64,000 nucleotides of DNA from Vibrio navarrensis (GCF_015767675.1 NZ_CP065217.1:2108001-2172000); one strand, 5' to 3'. Shown: positions 49,834 to 59,107, counted from the stretch's first letter. The notes: generated by a model not told the origin, from the sequence alone. Numbers and translations: made by a program.

Positions 49834-50021
49834 AAAGTCACTTTGAGTGAGAAATTTGCCACAGTCTATCCTATCTGAGTATGGGATAAAACATTGAGAT
49901 ATATCAGGCTATTGCCACTTACCAGCTTATAGCTGATAAAACTCAAACTCAGCTCTCAAACCCCTTGTTCACTTCCTGTTAACGTAATGTGGTGTGATTT
50001 GCGCCAATCGACGAGGTCAAG

Positions 50022-51956
50022 GTGAACCGTTACGCCATACTCTGTTTAGATAACAATCCGATCAGTACTGAGCAGTTTCGTCAGGAATTGGCGACGTTTT
50101 CTCATAAGTTTGACGTGTTCAACACCGATTCGCTCGAAGAAGCACACCATGCCATTGAATATTTGGAACAAAGCCAGCAGGAAATGGCGCTGGTTATTGC
50201 CAGCCACCACGCCGAACTCAATGGCGTCGATTTCTTGATTGGTCTCGATAAGAATCCACGCACCGAAAGCGCACGCAAAATCTTGATCAGTGGTTCAAGC
50301 GATATCGGGGCGATTTTGACCGCCGTTAACGAAGGTAGGCTCGACCATTGCCTGACCAAACCACTCCCAGACAACGTCTTGCAGAACACCGTTCAAAAGG
50401 AGCTGACGCAATTTATTCTGAAATTTGATAAAGAAGAGTTACTCAGTTACAGCAGCGTTTTGGATCAAAATCGCTTGCTGCGTGCGCACATTGATAATCA
50501 GATGCGCAGCTATCAAGCCGGATTCATTCATGATTACCACACCCTATCCGACGTTGAACTCACTGAACGTTTTATTGGCGCACTGCAAGCCTTCTTCCGC
50601 GAAAAAGACGAGACTCGCGCCTGCCGCACTTATTCGGCGGAGCATCTGCTGACCATGGAAGGCGAAGCTAACAAGTTCCTCTGGTTTATTACTTCAGGCG
50701 AAGTAGCGCTCTATAAACGTGACGATATGGGCATGCAACGGGAAGTCGTCCGCCACGGCAAAGGAAATCTCGTCGGCGGCATGTCCTTCGTGACCGGAGA
50801 AAAATCCTTTTCAACCGCACTAACCTTGTGCAAAACCGAAGTGATCAAACTGGACCGCAGTGTGTTCTCGCAAGTGATGCAATCCGATTCCAACCTGCTG
50901 CCCCTATTTACTAATCTGTTACTGCGTCACTTCAACCGTCGTTTGCAACGCAGCATCAACACCAAACTGCAACTGCAAAAAACGCTTGAGTCATTGGAAT
51001 CTGCCCATCAGCAACTGATCGAAAAAGAGAAAATGGCGATGTTGGGTCAACTTGTTGCAGGGGTGGCTCACGAATTGAATAACCCCATCGCTGCGATTTT
51101 GCGCGGCATCGAAAACCTCACTCAGAGTCTAGAGTTGGTGCTACAAAGCCGCCATTGCGAGGCACTGCAATCGAAAGGGATCAAAGTGCTCGATAACGCC
51201 AAGCTGAGTAAGCCGCTCTCCACCGCAACCCTAAGAGAAAAAGCCAACCAGCTTAATTTAGCAAACCGTAATCTCGCGCGCAAAATTGTCACTCTTGGCC
51301 TAGAGCAAGACAGTGAGTTGATAGGCCGAGTAAAACGCTCAGAAACCGGTGTGAAAGAGGTGGAGGTATTAGAAAACTACTTCCAAATTGGTAACGCACT
51401 ACGTTCTATTGATGTCTGCGCAGCGCGCATTGCCGATATGGTAAAAAGCCTTAAAGGCTACGCCCGCGCCGACGATGAGCGAGTGCATAAAGTCGACATT
51501 CACGAAGGCATTGAAGATACCTTAGTGATCTTTGAAAACCGCTTAAAACGACATAAAGTCATCACAGATTATTGCCAGTTGGAACCGATTTACTGCCAAC
51601 CTATCGCTTTACAACAAGTTTGGACCAATATGATCTCTAACGCGTTGGATGCGATGCCAGAACAAGGTGAGTTAACCATCACCACCGCGCTGCAAACACG
51701 CGACGGGAAAAATTATGTCACGGTCGCCTTTTTAGATAATGGCAGTGGCATTCCCGCCCAGCAAAAAGAGGCCATTTTTGAGCTGAACTACACGACAAAA
51801 AAAGAAGGCAATTTTGGACTCGGCATTGGTTTGTCGATCTGTTTACAAATCATTCACGCGCACGGAGGATGGATAGACGTAGACTCCGTCGTGGATCAAT
51901 ACACCTGCATGACCATCTGGTTACCGCTCGAAGCAGAAGGAACACACCATGAATAA
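50022..51956 (+). CDS. histidine kinase with degenerate receiver and cyclic-nucleotide-binding-like domains
   Basis: A 644-residue soluble kinase. Residues 1-130 form a receiver-like domain that keeps the Lys ('CLTKPL') and Ser ('ILISGSS') positions but has Ser61 where the phosphorylated Asp should be. About 190-310 resemble a cyclic-nucleotide-binding fold ('FLWFITSGEVALYKRDD'). The phospho-acceptor is His350 in 'GVAHELNNPIAAI', and the ATPase domain has 'NMISNALDAMPE', 'DNGSGIP' and 'GLGIGLSIC'. There is no membrane segment. The start is GTG. It overlaps the next gene by 8 bases. Confidence 0.88.
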   Translation: MNRYAILCLDNNPISTEQFRQELATFSHKFDVFNTDSLEEAHHAIEYLEQSQQEMALVIASHHAELNGVDFLIGLDKNPRTESARKILISGSSDIGAILTAVNEGRLDHCLTKPLPDNVLQNTVQKELTQFILKFDKEELLSYSSVLDQNRLLRAHIDNQMRSYQAGFIHDYHTLSDVELTERFIGALQAFFREKDETRACRTYSAEHLLTMEGEANKFLWFITSGEVALYKRDDMGMQREVVRHGKGNLVGGMSFVTGEKSFSTALTLCKTEVIKLDRSVFSQVMQSDSNLLPLFTNLLLRHFNRRLQRSINTKLQLQKTLESLESAHQQLIEKEKMAMLGQLVAGVAHELNNPIAAILRGIENLTQSLELVLQSRHCEALQSKGIKVLDNAKLSKPLSTATLREKANQLNLANRNLARKIVTLGLEQDSELIGRVKRSETGVKEVEVLENYFQIGNALRSIDVCAARIADMVKSLKGYARADDERVHKVDIHEGIEDTLVIFENRLKRHKVITDYCQLEPIYCQPIALQQVWTNMISNALDAMPEQGELTITTALQTRDGKNYVTVAFLDNGSGIPAQQKEAIFELNYTTKKEGNFGLGIGLSICLQIIHAHGGWIDVDSVVDQYTCMTIWLPLEAEGTHHE

Positions 51957-52446
51957 ATATCTGATCTTATGCGTTGATGATGAACGAGAAGTGTTGGATA
52001 GCGTGCTGCAAGATCTTGCCCCTTTTGAAGATCATTTTGTCCTCGAAGGTGCTGAATCGGTATCCGAAGCGCGCGCTGTGATTGAAGAGTACCAAGATGA
52101 CGATATCGCTCTGGCTTTGATTCTGTGTGACCACATCATGCCCGAACAAACTGGCATCAGTTTTTTGATCGAATTGAGCGACGATGAGCACACCCGAAAA
52201 GCAAGAAAAGTGCTTCTCACCGGTCAAGCAGGATTGGAAGATACCGTTGAAGCGGTGAATCATGCCAGCTTAGATTTTTACATTTCAAAACCTTGGTATG
52301 GTGAAGAGCTTCGAGCCGCCATCAAGAAACAGTTAACTCAATTTGTCATTAAATACGACGATAATCTGCTTAATTGGGTTTCTATCTTGGATGCCGAAGC
52401 GATTCTTAACGCGATGGCGGAAAGACGAAGCAGCTTCGGAGAATAA
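51949..52446 (+). CDS. single-domain response regulator
   Basis: A 165-residue receiver protein with intact acidic pocket ('CVDDEREVLDS'), the phosphorylated Asp61 in 'LILCDHIMPEQTG', Thr in 'VLLTGQAG' and Lys in 'YISKPW'. The last ~40 residues are helical with no DNA-binding domain. It overlaps the kinase gene and is clearly related to the kinase's own N-terminal domain, position for position. The output is probably a protein contact or phosphorelay. Confidence 0.88.
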   Translation: MNKYLILCVDDEREVLDSVLQDLAPFEDHFVLEGAESVSEARAVIEEYQDDDIALALILCDHIMPEQTGISFLIELSDDEHTRKARKVLLTGQAGLEDTVEAVNHASLDFYISKPWYGEELRAAIKKQLTQFVIKYDDNLLNWVSILDAEAILNAMAERRSSFGE

Positions 52447-52660
52447 ATTGTCTTCTTTCGCTCGTTCGTCCCGGCCTGAATGTAAGGCAGCTGTTAAAAA
52501 TGGTACTGTTTTTGCTTAAATATTGGCTACACGACAAAACTATGGCATTTTTTTATTGGTCACTTGCATGCAAGTTGATTAAGATGTCGCGAATCGATTA
52601 TTGGTGAAACTCGCTCGAGTTCCGTCAGGAAACAATTCATTTTAAAAGGTTTACCGAAAT

Positions 52661-53209
52661 ATGCGTAAAACAATTCTAGCCGCAGCACTGCTGATTGCAT
52701 CTGGTCAGGTTTTGGCCAAGGAAGATTCTAATCGTCCAGAAACCATGAGCAATTTTAGCTACGACTATTTCGAAGCTCGCATTGGCGCTAGCCCAATGAC
52801 CTTCGGTGCTGGTTTCAGCAAATCTGTTCATCCAAACGCTCACCTCATTGCGCGCGTTGATTCAAAGTTCGAAGGAGATTTTGATTCAGCGGCTGGTTTT
52901 GGCTTCCATGCTCCAATCAATAACTGGGCAGACATGACGGGCGCTATGCTGCTACGTGTGGTTGAACCAGAAGATGCCAGCAGTGCGGATATGGGGATGG
53001 AACTGAATCTTGGTGTTCGCCAATGGCTTGGCCCACAACTGGAAGTTGGCGGTAAAGTAGGTTACGTTTCTATTGATGATAACGATGACTGGATTGGTTC
53101 AGCTTACGCACGCTTCCACTCTACTGAGCTTTTCTCTCTTGGTCTTGAAGCACGCATCAACGATTTCTATGACGATCAGTTGATGTTCTCTGCTCGTTTT
53201 AAGTTCTAA
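52661..53209 (+). CDS. YfaZ-like outer-membrane protein
   Basis: A 182-residue protein with a signal peptide cut after 'GQVLA' and a beta-rich mature part that ends in alternating aromatic residues ('DDQLMFSARFKF'), as outer-membrane barrels do. It resembles the YfaZ family. Its short length suggests an 8-strand barrel. The upstream region holds a perfect 14-base palindrome. A terminator follows. Confidence 0.75.
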   Translation: MRKTILAAALLIASGQVLAKEDSNRPETMSNFSYDYFEARIGASPMTFGAGFSKSVHPNAHLIARVDSKFEGDFDSAAGFGFHAPINNWADMTGAMLLRVVEPEDASSADMGMELNLGVRQWLGPQLEVGGKVGYVSIDDNDDWIGSAYARFHSTELFSLGLEARINDFYDDQLMFSARFKF

Positions 53210-53226
53210 GTTCTAAGTTGAAGATA

Positions 53227-53257
53227 AAAAAACCGAGACGTATGTCTCGGTTTTTTA
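53227..53257. terminator. bidirectional terminator between yfaZ-like gene and tfoX
   Basis: Stem AAAACCGAGAC/GTCTCGGTTTT with a 4-base loop, A-run on the left and T-run on the right. It serves both convergent genes. Confidence 0.88.
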
Positions 53258-53273
53258 TTTCAAGCTAGATGAA

Positions 53274-53861
53274 CTACTGACAAGCAGAAAGCAGTTGGCG
53301 ACGACGAGGCTCTTGCAAAAGTTTCCAGTGGATGCCCTCTACCGCACCGGCAAATTTCCACAGCAGTTTGACATCAACATCATTGCCGTACGCTTGCCGT
53401 ACTCGATTAAACACTTCCACAGCACCGAGTTCGATAAATGTCTCAACATCGTCTATACCCGCTTTCTTTACCATGCGCTCCAATGTCAGCTGCATATTCG
53501 GCAGATCTCTAAGCCGACGGCTAGCGGACGATTTTTGAAAGCTACGCTGATGAACGGAACACTCAATTGACTTTTTGACCAGACTATCCAGATCCGCATA
53601 CTGTGTTTCTAACAACGCGCTAATGTCGTAGTAGTTCACCGTTGCAGTCGTCTGTTTCTTTATATGACGATACTTTTCGCACCCTAGTTCTGTCAGTTGT
53701 TCATCCAAGCCGTTGCTGCCACGAAGATAGCAGCAATCGTTGCTAATCAAAGCGAACATCGCATCATCAGCGAATAATCCGATACCGCCAAACATAGAAC
53801 GTTTTTGGAAATCACCAAACTGACTAACATAGTTAAAAAAAGTTTGCTCTGTCATATCCAT
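53274..53861 (-). CDS. tfoX: competence regulator TfoX (Sxy)
   Basis: A 195-residue protein with both TfoX domains: the N-terminal part 'KRSMFGGIGLFADDAMFALI' and the C-terminal helix-hairpin-helix-like 'LRDLPNMQ' and 'KKAGIDDVETFIELGAVEVF'. In vibrios TfoX acts with CRP to switch on chitin-induced competence. Two starts six bases apart (53861, 53855) share an AGGAG site. It might be the related TfoY; the neighbours favour TfoX as I recall the vibrio gene order. The long upstream region fits post-transcriptional control. Confidence 0.88.
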   Translation of the reverse strand: MDMTEQTFFNYVSQFGDFQKRSMFGGIGLFADDAMFALISNDCCYLRGSNGLDEQLTELGCEKYRHIKKQTTATVNYYDISALLETQYADLDSLVKKSIECSVHQRSFQKSSASRRLRDLPNMQLTLERMVKKAGIDDVETFIELGAVEVFNRVRQAYGNDVDVKLLWKFAGAVEGIHWKLLQEPRRRQLLSACQ

Positions 53862-54218
53862 TGACTCCTAATTCAAAGATTAACCCCGATTAGTTATGTC
53901 TCCAGATAGCAGCATTGTATTTTTAGCGAATAAAAATTTATAAATTGGCTTAATTAGATTGTAGTAACGAAGCGCCAATGCCCTAAATCATACTTAACGA
54001 TAAAAAATAAGTCGGGATTCGTGTCACAAATAAAGTTTCACGTCTCATAACTGCGTGACTAAATTCACATCTTAGAAAAGTTCTATGCTATTTTTTTGAC
54101 GTCAAGTTTTTGTAAGGTCGGAAAAACATCAAACAAACTGCAGCGTTAGGTGCATTTGATTGCGCTTTCTGCACTGGTAGGAGTACACTGTATTAAAGCT
54201 CACGTGTTCAGATTACCT
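53862..54218. other. long intergenic region between tfoX and HDOD gene
   Basis: AT-rich. It holds the CRP-like site at 54054-54069 and the probable leader of tfoX, which in V. cholerae is paired by a small RNA. No gene was seen. The HDOD start could lie as far up as a GTG at 54150. Confidence 0.5.
54054..54069. promoter_or_regulatory. CRP-like site upstream of tfoX
   Basis: CGTGACTAAATTCACA matches the CRP consensus TGTGA-N6-TCACA in nine of ten fixed positions. It lies about 190 bases before the tfoX start and could act on tfoX, on the HDOD gene, or both. CRP control of tfoX has been reported in vibrios. Confidence 0.65.
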
Positions 54219-55139
54219 ATGGAACATCTATCATTTTTTTGGCTGCCCAACAATAAGGATATGCTGGTGCAGGCACTGGAGTCAGAGTTTGCTCAACTTG
54301 TAGAGCAATCACTCTCCACTGGCAAAATTGCTCTGCCGCCTATCCCTGATGTTGTCCTTAAAATTCAACAACTGTGTACACAGGAATCAACTGGTATTGT
54401 CGACGTTGCGGACTGCTTACTCGAAGATCCTGGCTTAGCGGCTATTGTCATACGCGTAGCAAACTCGGTCATTTTCAATCGACGTAACATCACCTGTACT
54501 GATTTGACCACAGCGGTATCACGTTTGGGGATATTGCGTGTCAGAGACATAGTTACCGCCCAAGCCATTGAACAGCTTAAACATTCGGTTAACCTTAACA
54601 AAGAGTGTAATGCGGTGTTAGTAAATAGCGCTGCGGTTTCACGCGAGTTGGGCGCGACCATGGTTCTGGTGGTAAATACTTTTAGGAAGCTTGGTGCAGA
54701 TAAATATGCTCACCTTGAGGCGGAAAAAGCACTCTTGGTGGGTTTGCTGGCAGATATTGGTCTCTTTTGCCTAGTTAATGAATACCACCTGTATCTTGAT
54801 AAAGGTAATTATCTTGATCACCAGATTGCACTACAAATCTTCCAGACACGATGCTCCGCGACCAGTAAACTGGTATTAGAAAACTGGGGATTTGACCGCG
54901 ATTTTATCGAAGTGGCATCCAACCAGTCTTTTTCTCAAACTCGCCCTGAGGTCAGCTACCTCGATATTGCACGAATCGCGAACCACTTACTCATGTTCCG
55001 CAGCCAAGATGAGCGCATTGAAGAGCATGAAGTGGAGTTCAATTTAACGGGTGCTGAAGTGCTGTTTGAGCTGAGTAACCTCAACGACAATGAGTTCCAA
55101 TCGAAGATTAACGACGTGCTAAACGCTAGCGGCTTATAA
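54219..55139 (+). CDS. HDOD domain protein
   Basis: A 306-residue soluble protein. 'LPPIPDVVLKIQQL' followed by 'LLEDPGLAAIVIRVANS' and 'AVSRLGILRVRDIVTAQAIE' is the HDOD fold, a degenerate relative of HD phosphohydrolases used in signalling. No enzymatic HD pair is seen. The start is uncertain: ATG at 54219 was taken, with alternatives at 54150 (GTG) and 54261 (ATG). Confidence 0.82.
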   Translation: MEHLSFFWLPNNKDMLVQALESEFAQLVEQSLSTGKIALPPIPDVVLKIQQLCTQESTGIVDVADCLLEDPGLAAIVIRVANSVIFNRRNITCTDLTTAVSRLGILRVRDIVTAQAIEQLKHSVNLNKECNAVLVNSAAVSRELGATMVLVVNTFRKLGADKYAHLEAEKALLVGLLADIGLFCLVNEYHLYLDKGNYLDHQIALQIFQTRCSATSKLVLENWGFDRDFIEVASNQSFSQTRPEVSYLDIARIANHLLMFRSQDERIEEHEVEFNLTGAEVLFELSNLNDNEFQSKINDVLNASGL

Positions 55140-55472
55140 AATTACCGTCCCTTCGCTCAAGCCCATAAATTCCGAGCTACAAATGAATAACTGACTGTGA
55201 AAAGCCACCAGTTTCTGGTGGTTTATCACGGGTTTGTTCTGTATTCTATGCAAGCGTTCACCTAGCGATGTAGGTTGAGCGTTTGCAAACACTGATCTAC
55301 TTATTAACGTTCGTCCTCAGACAAATCGTATACTGCACACTCTTTGTTAATCGCCATTGTTCAATGGTTTCGAACACAGGCACTGTTTGTCAGACAAATT
55401 ACGTTGCGATGAAAACGCTAGCTTAGGCCAACGCTCTACATCGGAAAACTATCGAAGGAATCAGGAGTTCTC
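55140..55472. other. intergenic region before lysO with two hairpins
   Basis: The first part holds the weak terminator of the HDOD gene, CCACCAG/CTGGTGG at 55205-55221. A larger inverted repeat at 55250-55286 follows (listed separately). The last ~180 bases are the promoter and leader of lysO; I saw no recognisable riboswitch. Confidence 0.5.
55250..55286. repeat. imperfect inverted repeat upstream of lysO
   Basis: GCAAGCGTTCACCTA pairs with TAGGTTGAGCGTTTGC across a 6-base loop, with G-U pairs and one bulge. There is no T-run, so it is either a structured RNA element or an operator. Confidence 0.55.
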
Positions 55473-56378
55473 ATGTTGTCAGGGATGCTATTTATTTTTG
55501 CTCCGCTTGTTTTCGGCTATTTCATTTCCATTTCGCGTGAAGCAACCTTAGTGACAATTAACAAGGTTACCTCTCAGCTTATTTACGTGATCCTTTCCCT
55601 CATGGGACTTAGCCTAGCCGCTTTGGATAACCTAAGCAGTAACTTACAAACGATTCTCCTCTATACAGCCACGTTTTTCTTTTGCTTGGGCATCTGCAAT
55701 TTGGCGGGCTTACCCTTGATAGACAGACTACTGCCCGTTGTCACAGACAACACACATAAGAAGCTGCCACTTTCCGCCATGGCATTAGAATCAGCCAAAT
55801 TGATCCTTGTGGTCGGCGGAGGACTCCTAGTTGGTTTGTTGCTGCCTTTTGAGTTGCATTGGGTAGACACCGCTAGCGAGTGGATATTGTTTATCTTGCT
55901 GTTTTTTATTGGCATTCAACTGCGTAACAGTGGCCTGACGCTCAAACAAATACTGCTCAATAAACATGGTATGTTGATCGCGCTGGTCATTATCGTCACA
56001 TCTATGCTTGGCGGTCTACTTGCCGGGCACCTTTTAGGCTTACCCATCTATCAAGCCTTAGCGATGGCTTCTGGGTTTGGTTGGTACTCGCTAGCAGGCA
56101 TACTCATGGGGGACGCTTTTGGTCCCGTCTTTGGCGGAACGTCATTTTTGATCGAACTGCTGCGAGAACTGGTGGCACTAGTGGTTATCCCGCTATTAAT
56201 TAGGAGCTACCCTTGTACCTCGATCGGTTATGCTGGCGCGACAGCTATGGATTTCACCCTTCCTGTGATTCAGACGACAGGTGGAGTGCGCTGCGTACCG
56301 ATTGCGATTGTCAGCGGTTTTATACTCAGCCTACTCGTTCCCGTATTAATGTTATTCTTTGTGTCACTTGCTAGCTAG
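55473..56378 (+). CDS. lysO: lysine exporter LysO family (DUF340)
   Basis: A 301-residue membrane protein with about eight hydrophobic segments. The half-repeat motifs 'ESAKLILVVGGGLLVGLLLP' and 'GFGWYSLAGILMGDAFGP' are typical for LysO/YbjE, which exports lysine and its toxic analogues in E. coli. An AGGAGTTCTC site precedes the ATG. The C-terminus 'GATAMDFTLPVIQ' also fits. Confidence 0.88.
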   Translation: MLSGMLFIFAPLVFGYFISISREATLVTINKVTSQLIYVILSLMGLSLAALDNLSSNLQTILLYTATFFFCLGICNLAGLPLIDRLLPVVTDNTHKKLPLSAMALESAKLILVVGGGLLVGLLLPFELHWVDTASEWILFILLFFIGIQLRNSGLTLKQILLNKHGMLIALVIIVTSMLGGLLAGHLLGLPIYQALAMASGFGWYSLAGILMGDAFGPVFGGTSFLIELLRELVALVVIPLLIRSYPCTSIGYAGATAMDFTLPVIQTTGGVRCVPIAIVSGFILSLLVPVLMLFFVSLAS

Positions 56379-56450
56379 ATCTCAGGATGACCCGCCCGCA
56401 TTCGTTACAATACGCGCTAAAAATTAAAACATGTGTCAAAAGGAAGAACT

Positions 56451-56963
56451 ATGAAACGTTTCGTTGTCGCTCTTATGCTAGCTTCAACTTCATCTGTTGC
56501 CTTGGCTGCCGACAGCCAATGTTTAGCCCAAAAATACGACGCTTACATCGATGCTTCTCTGAATTGGTACTCAGATCTTGCCCAACTGACCACGCAACAA
56601 TACCCAGAATTGCAAGATGTGAGTGGATGGTTTCTTGAAGGGCGTAAGCACCATTTCGAGCTCAATCGTGCAGCCGTGCATTACTACCTCAAACACGATG
56701 CTAGCCGAGTCGCGACCGACAAATCGATTGAAAACTGGTTGCAACTGGAGCAAAGCGACATTAAACAGCTCGCGAGTCGCAGTGATGAATTGGGTGAAAT
56801 TGCTAAACGAACCTTTGAAGATCGCCAAGCGGCAAACCATGAGAAGAATTACCAGCTGCGCTCCGCGTTTGCCGATCTCCTCAGCCATCCGAAAAAGATC
56901 GAAGCTGCGCTGAATCGTTACAATGATGCCATCTCCGGTGTAAGTCAGGTTAAGTGTAACTAA
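56451..56963 (+). CDS. periplasmic hypothetical protein, 170 aa
   Basis: A signal peptide ends at 'SVALAADS'. The mature ~150 residues are helical and charged, with only two cysteines (one near the mature start, one near the C-terminus) that could form a disulfide. No family is recognised. An AAGGAAG site precedes the ATG at 56451. A long hairpin lies after the gene. Confidence 0.65.
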   Translation: MKRFVVALMLASTSSVALAADSQCLAQKYDAYIDASLNWYSDLAQLTTQQYPELQDVSGWFLEGRKHHFELNRAAVHYYLKHDASRVATDKSIENWLQLEQSDIKQLASRSDELGEIAKRTFEDRQAANHEKNYQLRSAFADLLSHPKKIEAALNRYNDAISGVSQVKCN

Positions 56964-56992
56964 ATCACAAACAGAACCATTTTATTCCTAGG

Positions 56993-57041
56993 GCGTGTTT
57001 CTTTTCTGCCAGCCATTCAGTGGCAGATGAGAAACACGCCT
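56993..57041. repeat. long two-stem inverted repeat without T-run
   Basis: GGCGTGTTTCT (56993-57003) pairs perfectly with AGAAACACGCC (57031-57041). Inside, CTGCCA pairs with TGGCAG after a 3-base bulge on each side. There is no poly-T, so it is not a normal terminator. It may be a small mobile inverted repeat or a structured RNA end. Confidence 0.75.
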
Positions 57042-57133
57042 CTGTGATCGTTGAATAAAAACGGGACTTTACCGCCATTTTGGTTTAGATTATCCCGCTC
57101 GAACTACTAGTATAATTAAGTCGATTTGTTTAT

Positions 57134-58789
57134 ATGGCAATGGAACAAAAAATCGCTGACGTCAGCTTCGAAAGTCTGTTAAAAATCTTTACCATACCAG
57201 AGGGTCCAGATTCCACTTTGACGCAAATCGAAGCAAAGCTCTCACAAAACCTCAATAAATTCCTCGGTGAACATATCGTGGCAGAAGAAAAGCCTTTACG
57301 TGAAATCGAGAAAGACTTTTCTTCTGCTAGAATTCCGGAACAGCCCGAATTTGTCTCTGACCATACAGAACATTTGTTGGACACTCTGGTTTCTCATTCT
57401 GTTCATACATCCTCACCCAGCTTTATCGGTCATATGACTTCGGCATTGCCCTATTTCCTGATGCCATTATCGAAGATCATGATCGCTCTGAATCAAAACT
57501 TAGTGAAGATTGAAACATCAAAAGCGTTTACTCCTTTAGAACGTCAAGTGATCGGTATGCTGCATCGTTTGATCTACGGACAAGACGACGCTTTCTATTC
57601 GCAGTGGATGCATAGCGCTGAGCACTCACTGGGGGCGTTTTGCTCTGGCGGTACCATCGCCAACATCACCGCCTTGTGGGTAGCGAGAAATAATGCCCTA
57701 CGTGCCGAGGGAGCTTTTCAAGGCGTTGAAAAAGAAGGCTTATTCAAAGCGATGAAACACTACGAATATGAAGGCTTAGCCGTACTGGTTTCAGAGCGTG
57801 GACACTATTCACTGAAAAAAGCCGCCGATGTGCTTGGTATCGGCCAAAGTGGCCTTATTGCTATCAAGACCGATGAAAACAACCGCATCTGCCCACAGGC
57901 GCTAGAAGAGAAAATTCAAGAGCTCAAATCGCAGCGCATTAAACCGTTCGCAGTTATCGGCGTCGCGGGCACCACAGAAACGGGCAGCGTCGATCCACTG
58001 CGCGCAATCGCTGAAGTGTGCCAACGCCATGCTTGCCATTTTCATGTTGATGCCGCTTGGGGCGGCGCCACTTTGATGTCCAACAAGTATCGTCATCTGC
58101 TTGATGGCGCAGAGCTTGCCGATTCTGTTACCATTGATGCCCACAAACAGCTTTATGTGCCAATGGGCGCGGGCATGGTTCTCTTTAAAGATCCCAACGC
58201 GATGAGTTCGATTGAGCACCACGCGCAGTACATCCTGCGCAAAGGGTCGAAGGATCTTGGCAGCCATACGCTCGAGGGGTCGCGCTCTGGTATGGCGATG
58301 TTGGTCTACGCCAGCATGCACATTATTAGCCGTCCAGGCTATGAACTGCTCATTAACCAAAGCATTGAGAAAGCAAAATATTTTGCTACGTTGATTAAAC
58401 AGCAAGAAGACTTTGAGCTGATCTCAGAGCCAGAGCTTTGCCTGCTAACCTATCGCTACATTCCTGCCAAAGTGAAACAGGCTTTGACGCTGGCTAATGA
58501 TGAAGAACGTGTTGAGCTCAACGAGTTACTCAACGAACTCACCAAATTTGTACAAAAGCGCCAGCGCGAAACGGGTAAGTCCTTCGTGTCGAGAACCCGA
58601 TTGAACCCAGCTCAGTGGTCACGAATGGACACGATCGTCTTTCGTGTGGTGCTCGCTAACCCTTTAACTAGCAACGATATCCTTGCTTGTGTTTTGCAAC
58701 AACAGCGGCAAATTGTTCAGCAACAAGCCCCCAATTTGATGGCAGAAATTGGACGGTTAAGCGAACAGATACTGAGCAAGTCTCACTGA
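57134..58789 (+). CDS. panP: PLP-dependent aspartate 1-decarboxylase PanP
   Basis: A 551-residue PLP group II decarboxylase related to glutamate decarboxylase. The PLP lysine is in 'TIDAHKQLYVPMGAG' and the cofactor segment is 'HVDAAWGGATLMS'. PanP makes beta-alanine from aspartate for coenzyme A and replaces PanD in vibrios. The start at 57134 (MAMEQKIADV) lacks a clear ribosome site; a second ATG lies at 57140. Confidence 0.9.
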   Translation: MAMEQKIADVSFESLLKIFTIPEGPDSTLTQIEAKLSQNLNKFLGEHIVAEEKPLREIEKDFSSARIPEQPEFVSDHTEHLLDTLVSHSVHTSSPSFIGHMTSALPYFLMPLSKIMIALNQNLVKIETSKAFTPLERQVIGMLHRLIYGQDDAFYSQWMHSAEHSLGAFCSGGTIANITALWVARNNALRAEGAFQGVEKEGLFKAMKHYEYEGLAVLVSERGHYSLKKAADVLGIGQSGLIAIKTDENNRICPQALEEKIQELKSQRIKPFAVIGVAGTTETGSVDPLRAIAEVCQRHACHFHVDAAWGGATLMSNKYRHLLDGAELADSVTIDAHKQLYVPMGAGMVLFKDPNAMSSIEHHAQYILRKGSKDLGSHTLEGSRSGMAMLVYASMHIISRPGYELLINQSIEKAKYFATLIKQQEDFELISEPELCLLTYRYIPAKVKQALTLANDEERVELNELLNELTKFVQKRQRETGKSFVSRTRLNPAQWSRMDTIVFRVVLANPLTSNDILACVLQQQRQIVQQQAPNLMAEIGRLSEQILSKSH

Positions 58790-59107
58790 ACGCTTCTCCT
58801 AACGAGTTACAGCAAAATGAAATTTTCTTTCTCTTTTGCTGTAATTCCAAAGTCAATATACCGTAGAATTTGCCGAAACAGCGTGCGACAACATTCAGTT
58901 TTGTAGTTTTAACAAACTTTTGTTTGAGGCCTGTCAAATTCTCACTAAATAGTACGGCTATTTGTTTTAGTCGTATCGCTTATTAGGTTTATACTCTCGC
59001 TATGGCGCTGATTGCAGGTTGCCGTCCTAAATATACGTTTTTCCCAAGAATAGTATCATCTGGACTGGTATTGTCGGCGAGTTGTTCTCTATACCCTCGT
59101 GAACACT
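58790..59107. other. intergenic region between panP and hexR
   Basis: An 11-bp perfect stem, TTACAGCAAAA/TTTTGCTGTAA, at 58807-58844 closes panP; it lacks a T-run. The rest is the AT-rich hexR promoter. A loose TGTAGT-like motif at about 58905 could be an autoregulatory site, but it is weak. Confidence 0.5.

Noticed and set aside
55287..55472. lysine riboswitch before lysO
   Set aside because: The conserved lysine-aptamer core could not be recognised and the leader is too short for the full fold.
58895..58920. HexR autoregulatory site
   Set aside because: TGTAGTTTTAACAAA matches only one half of the expected palindrome; too weak to call.
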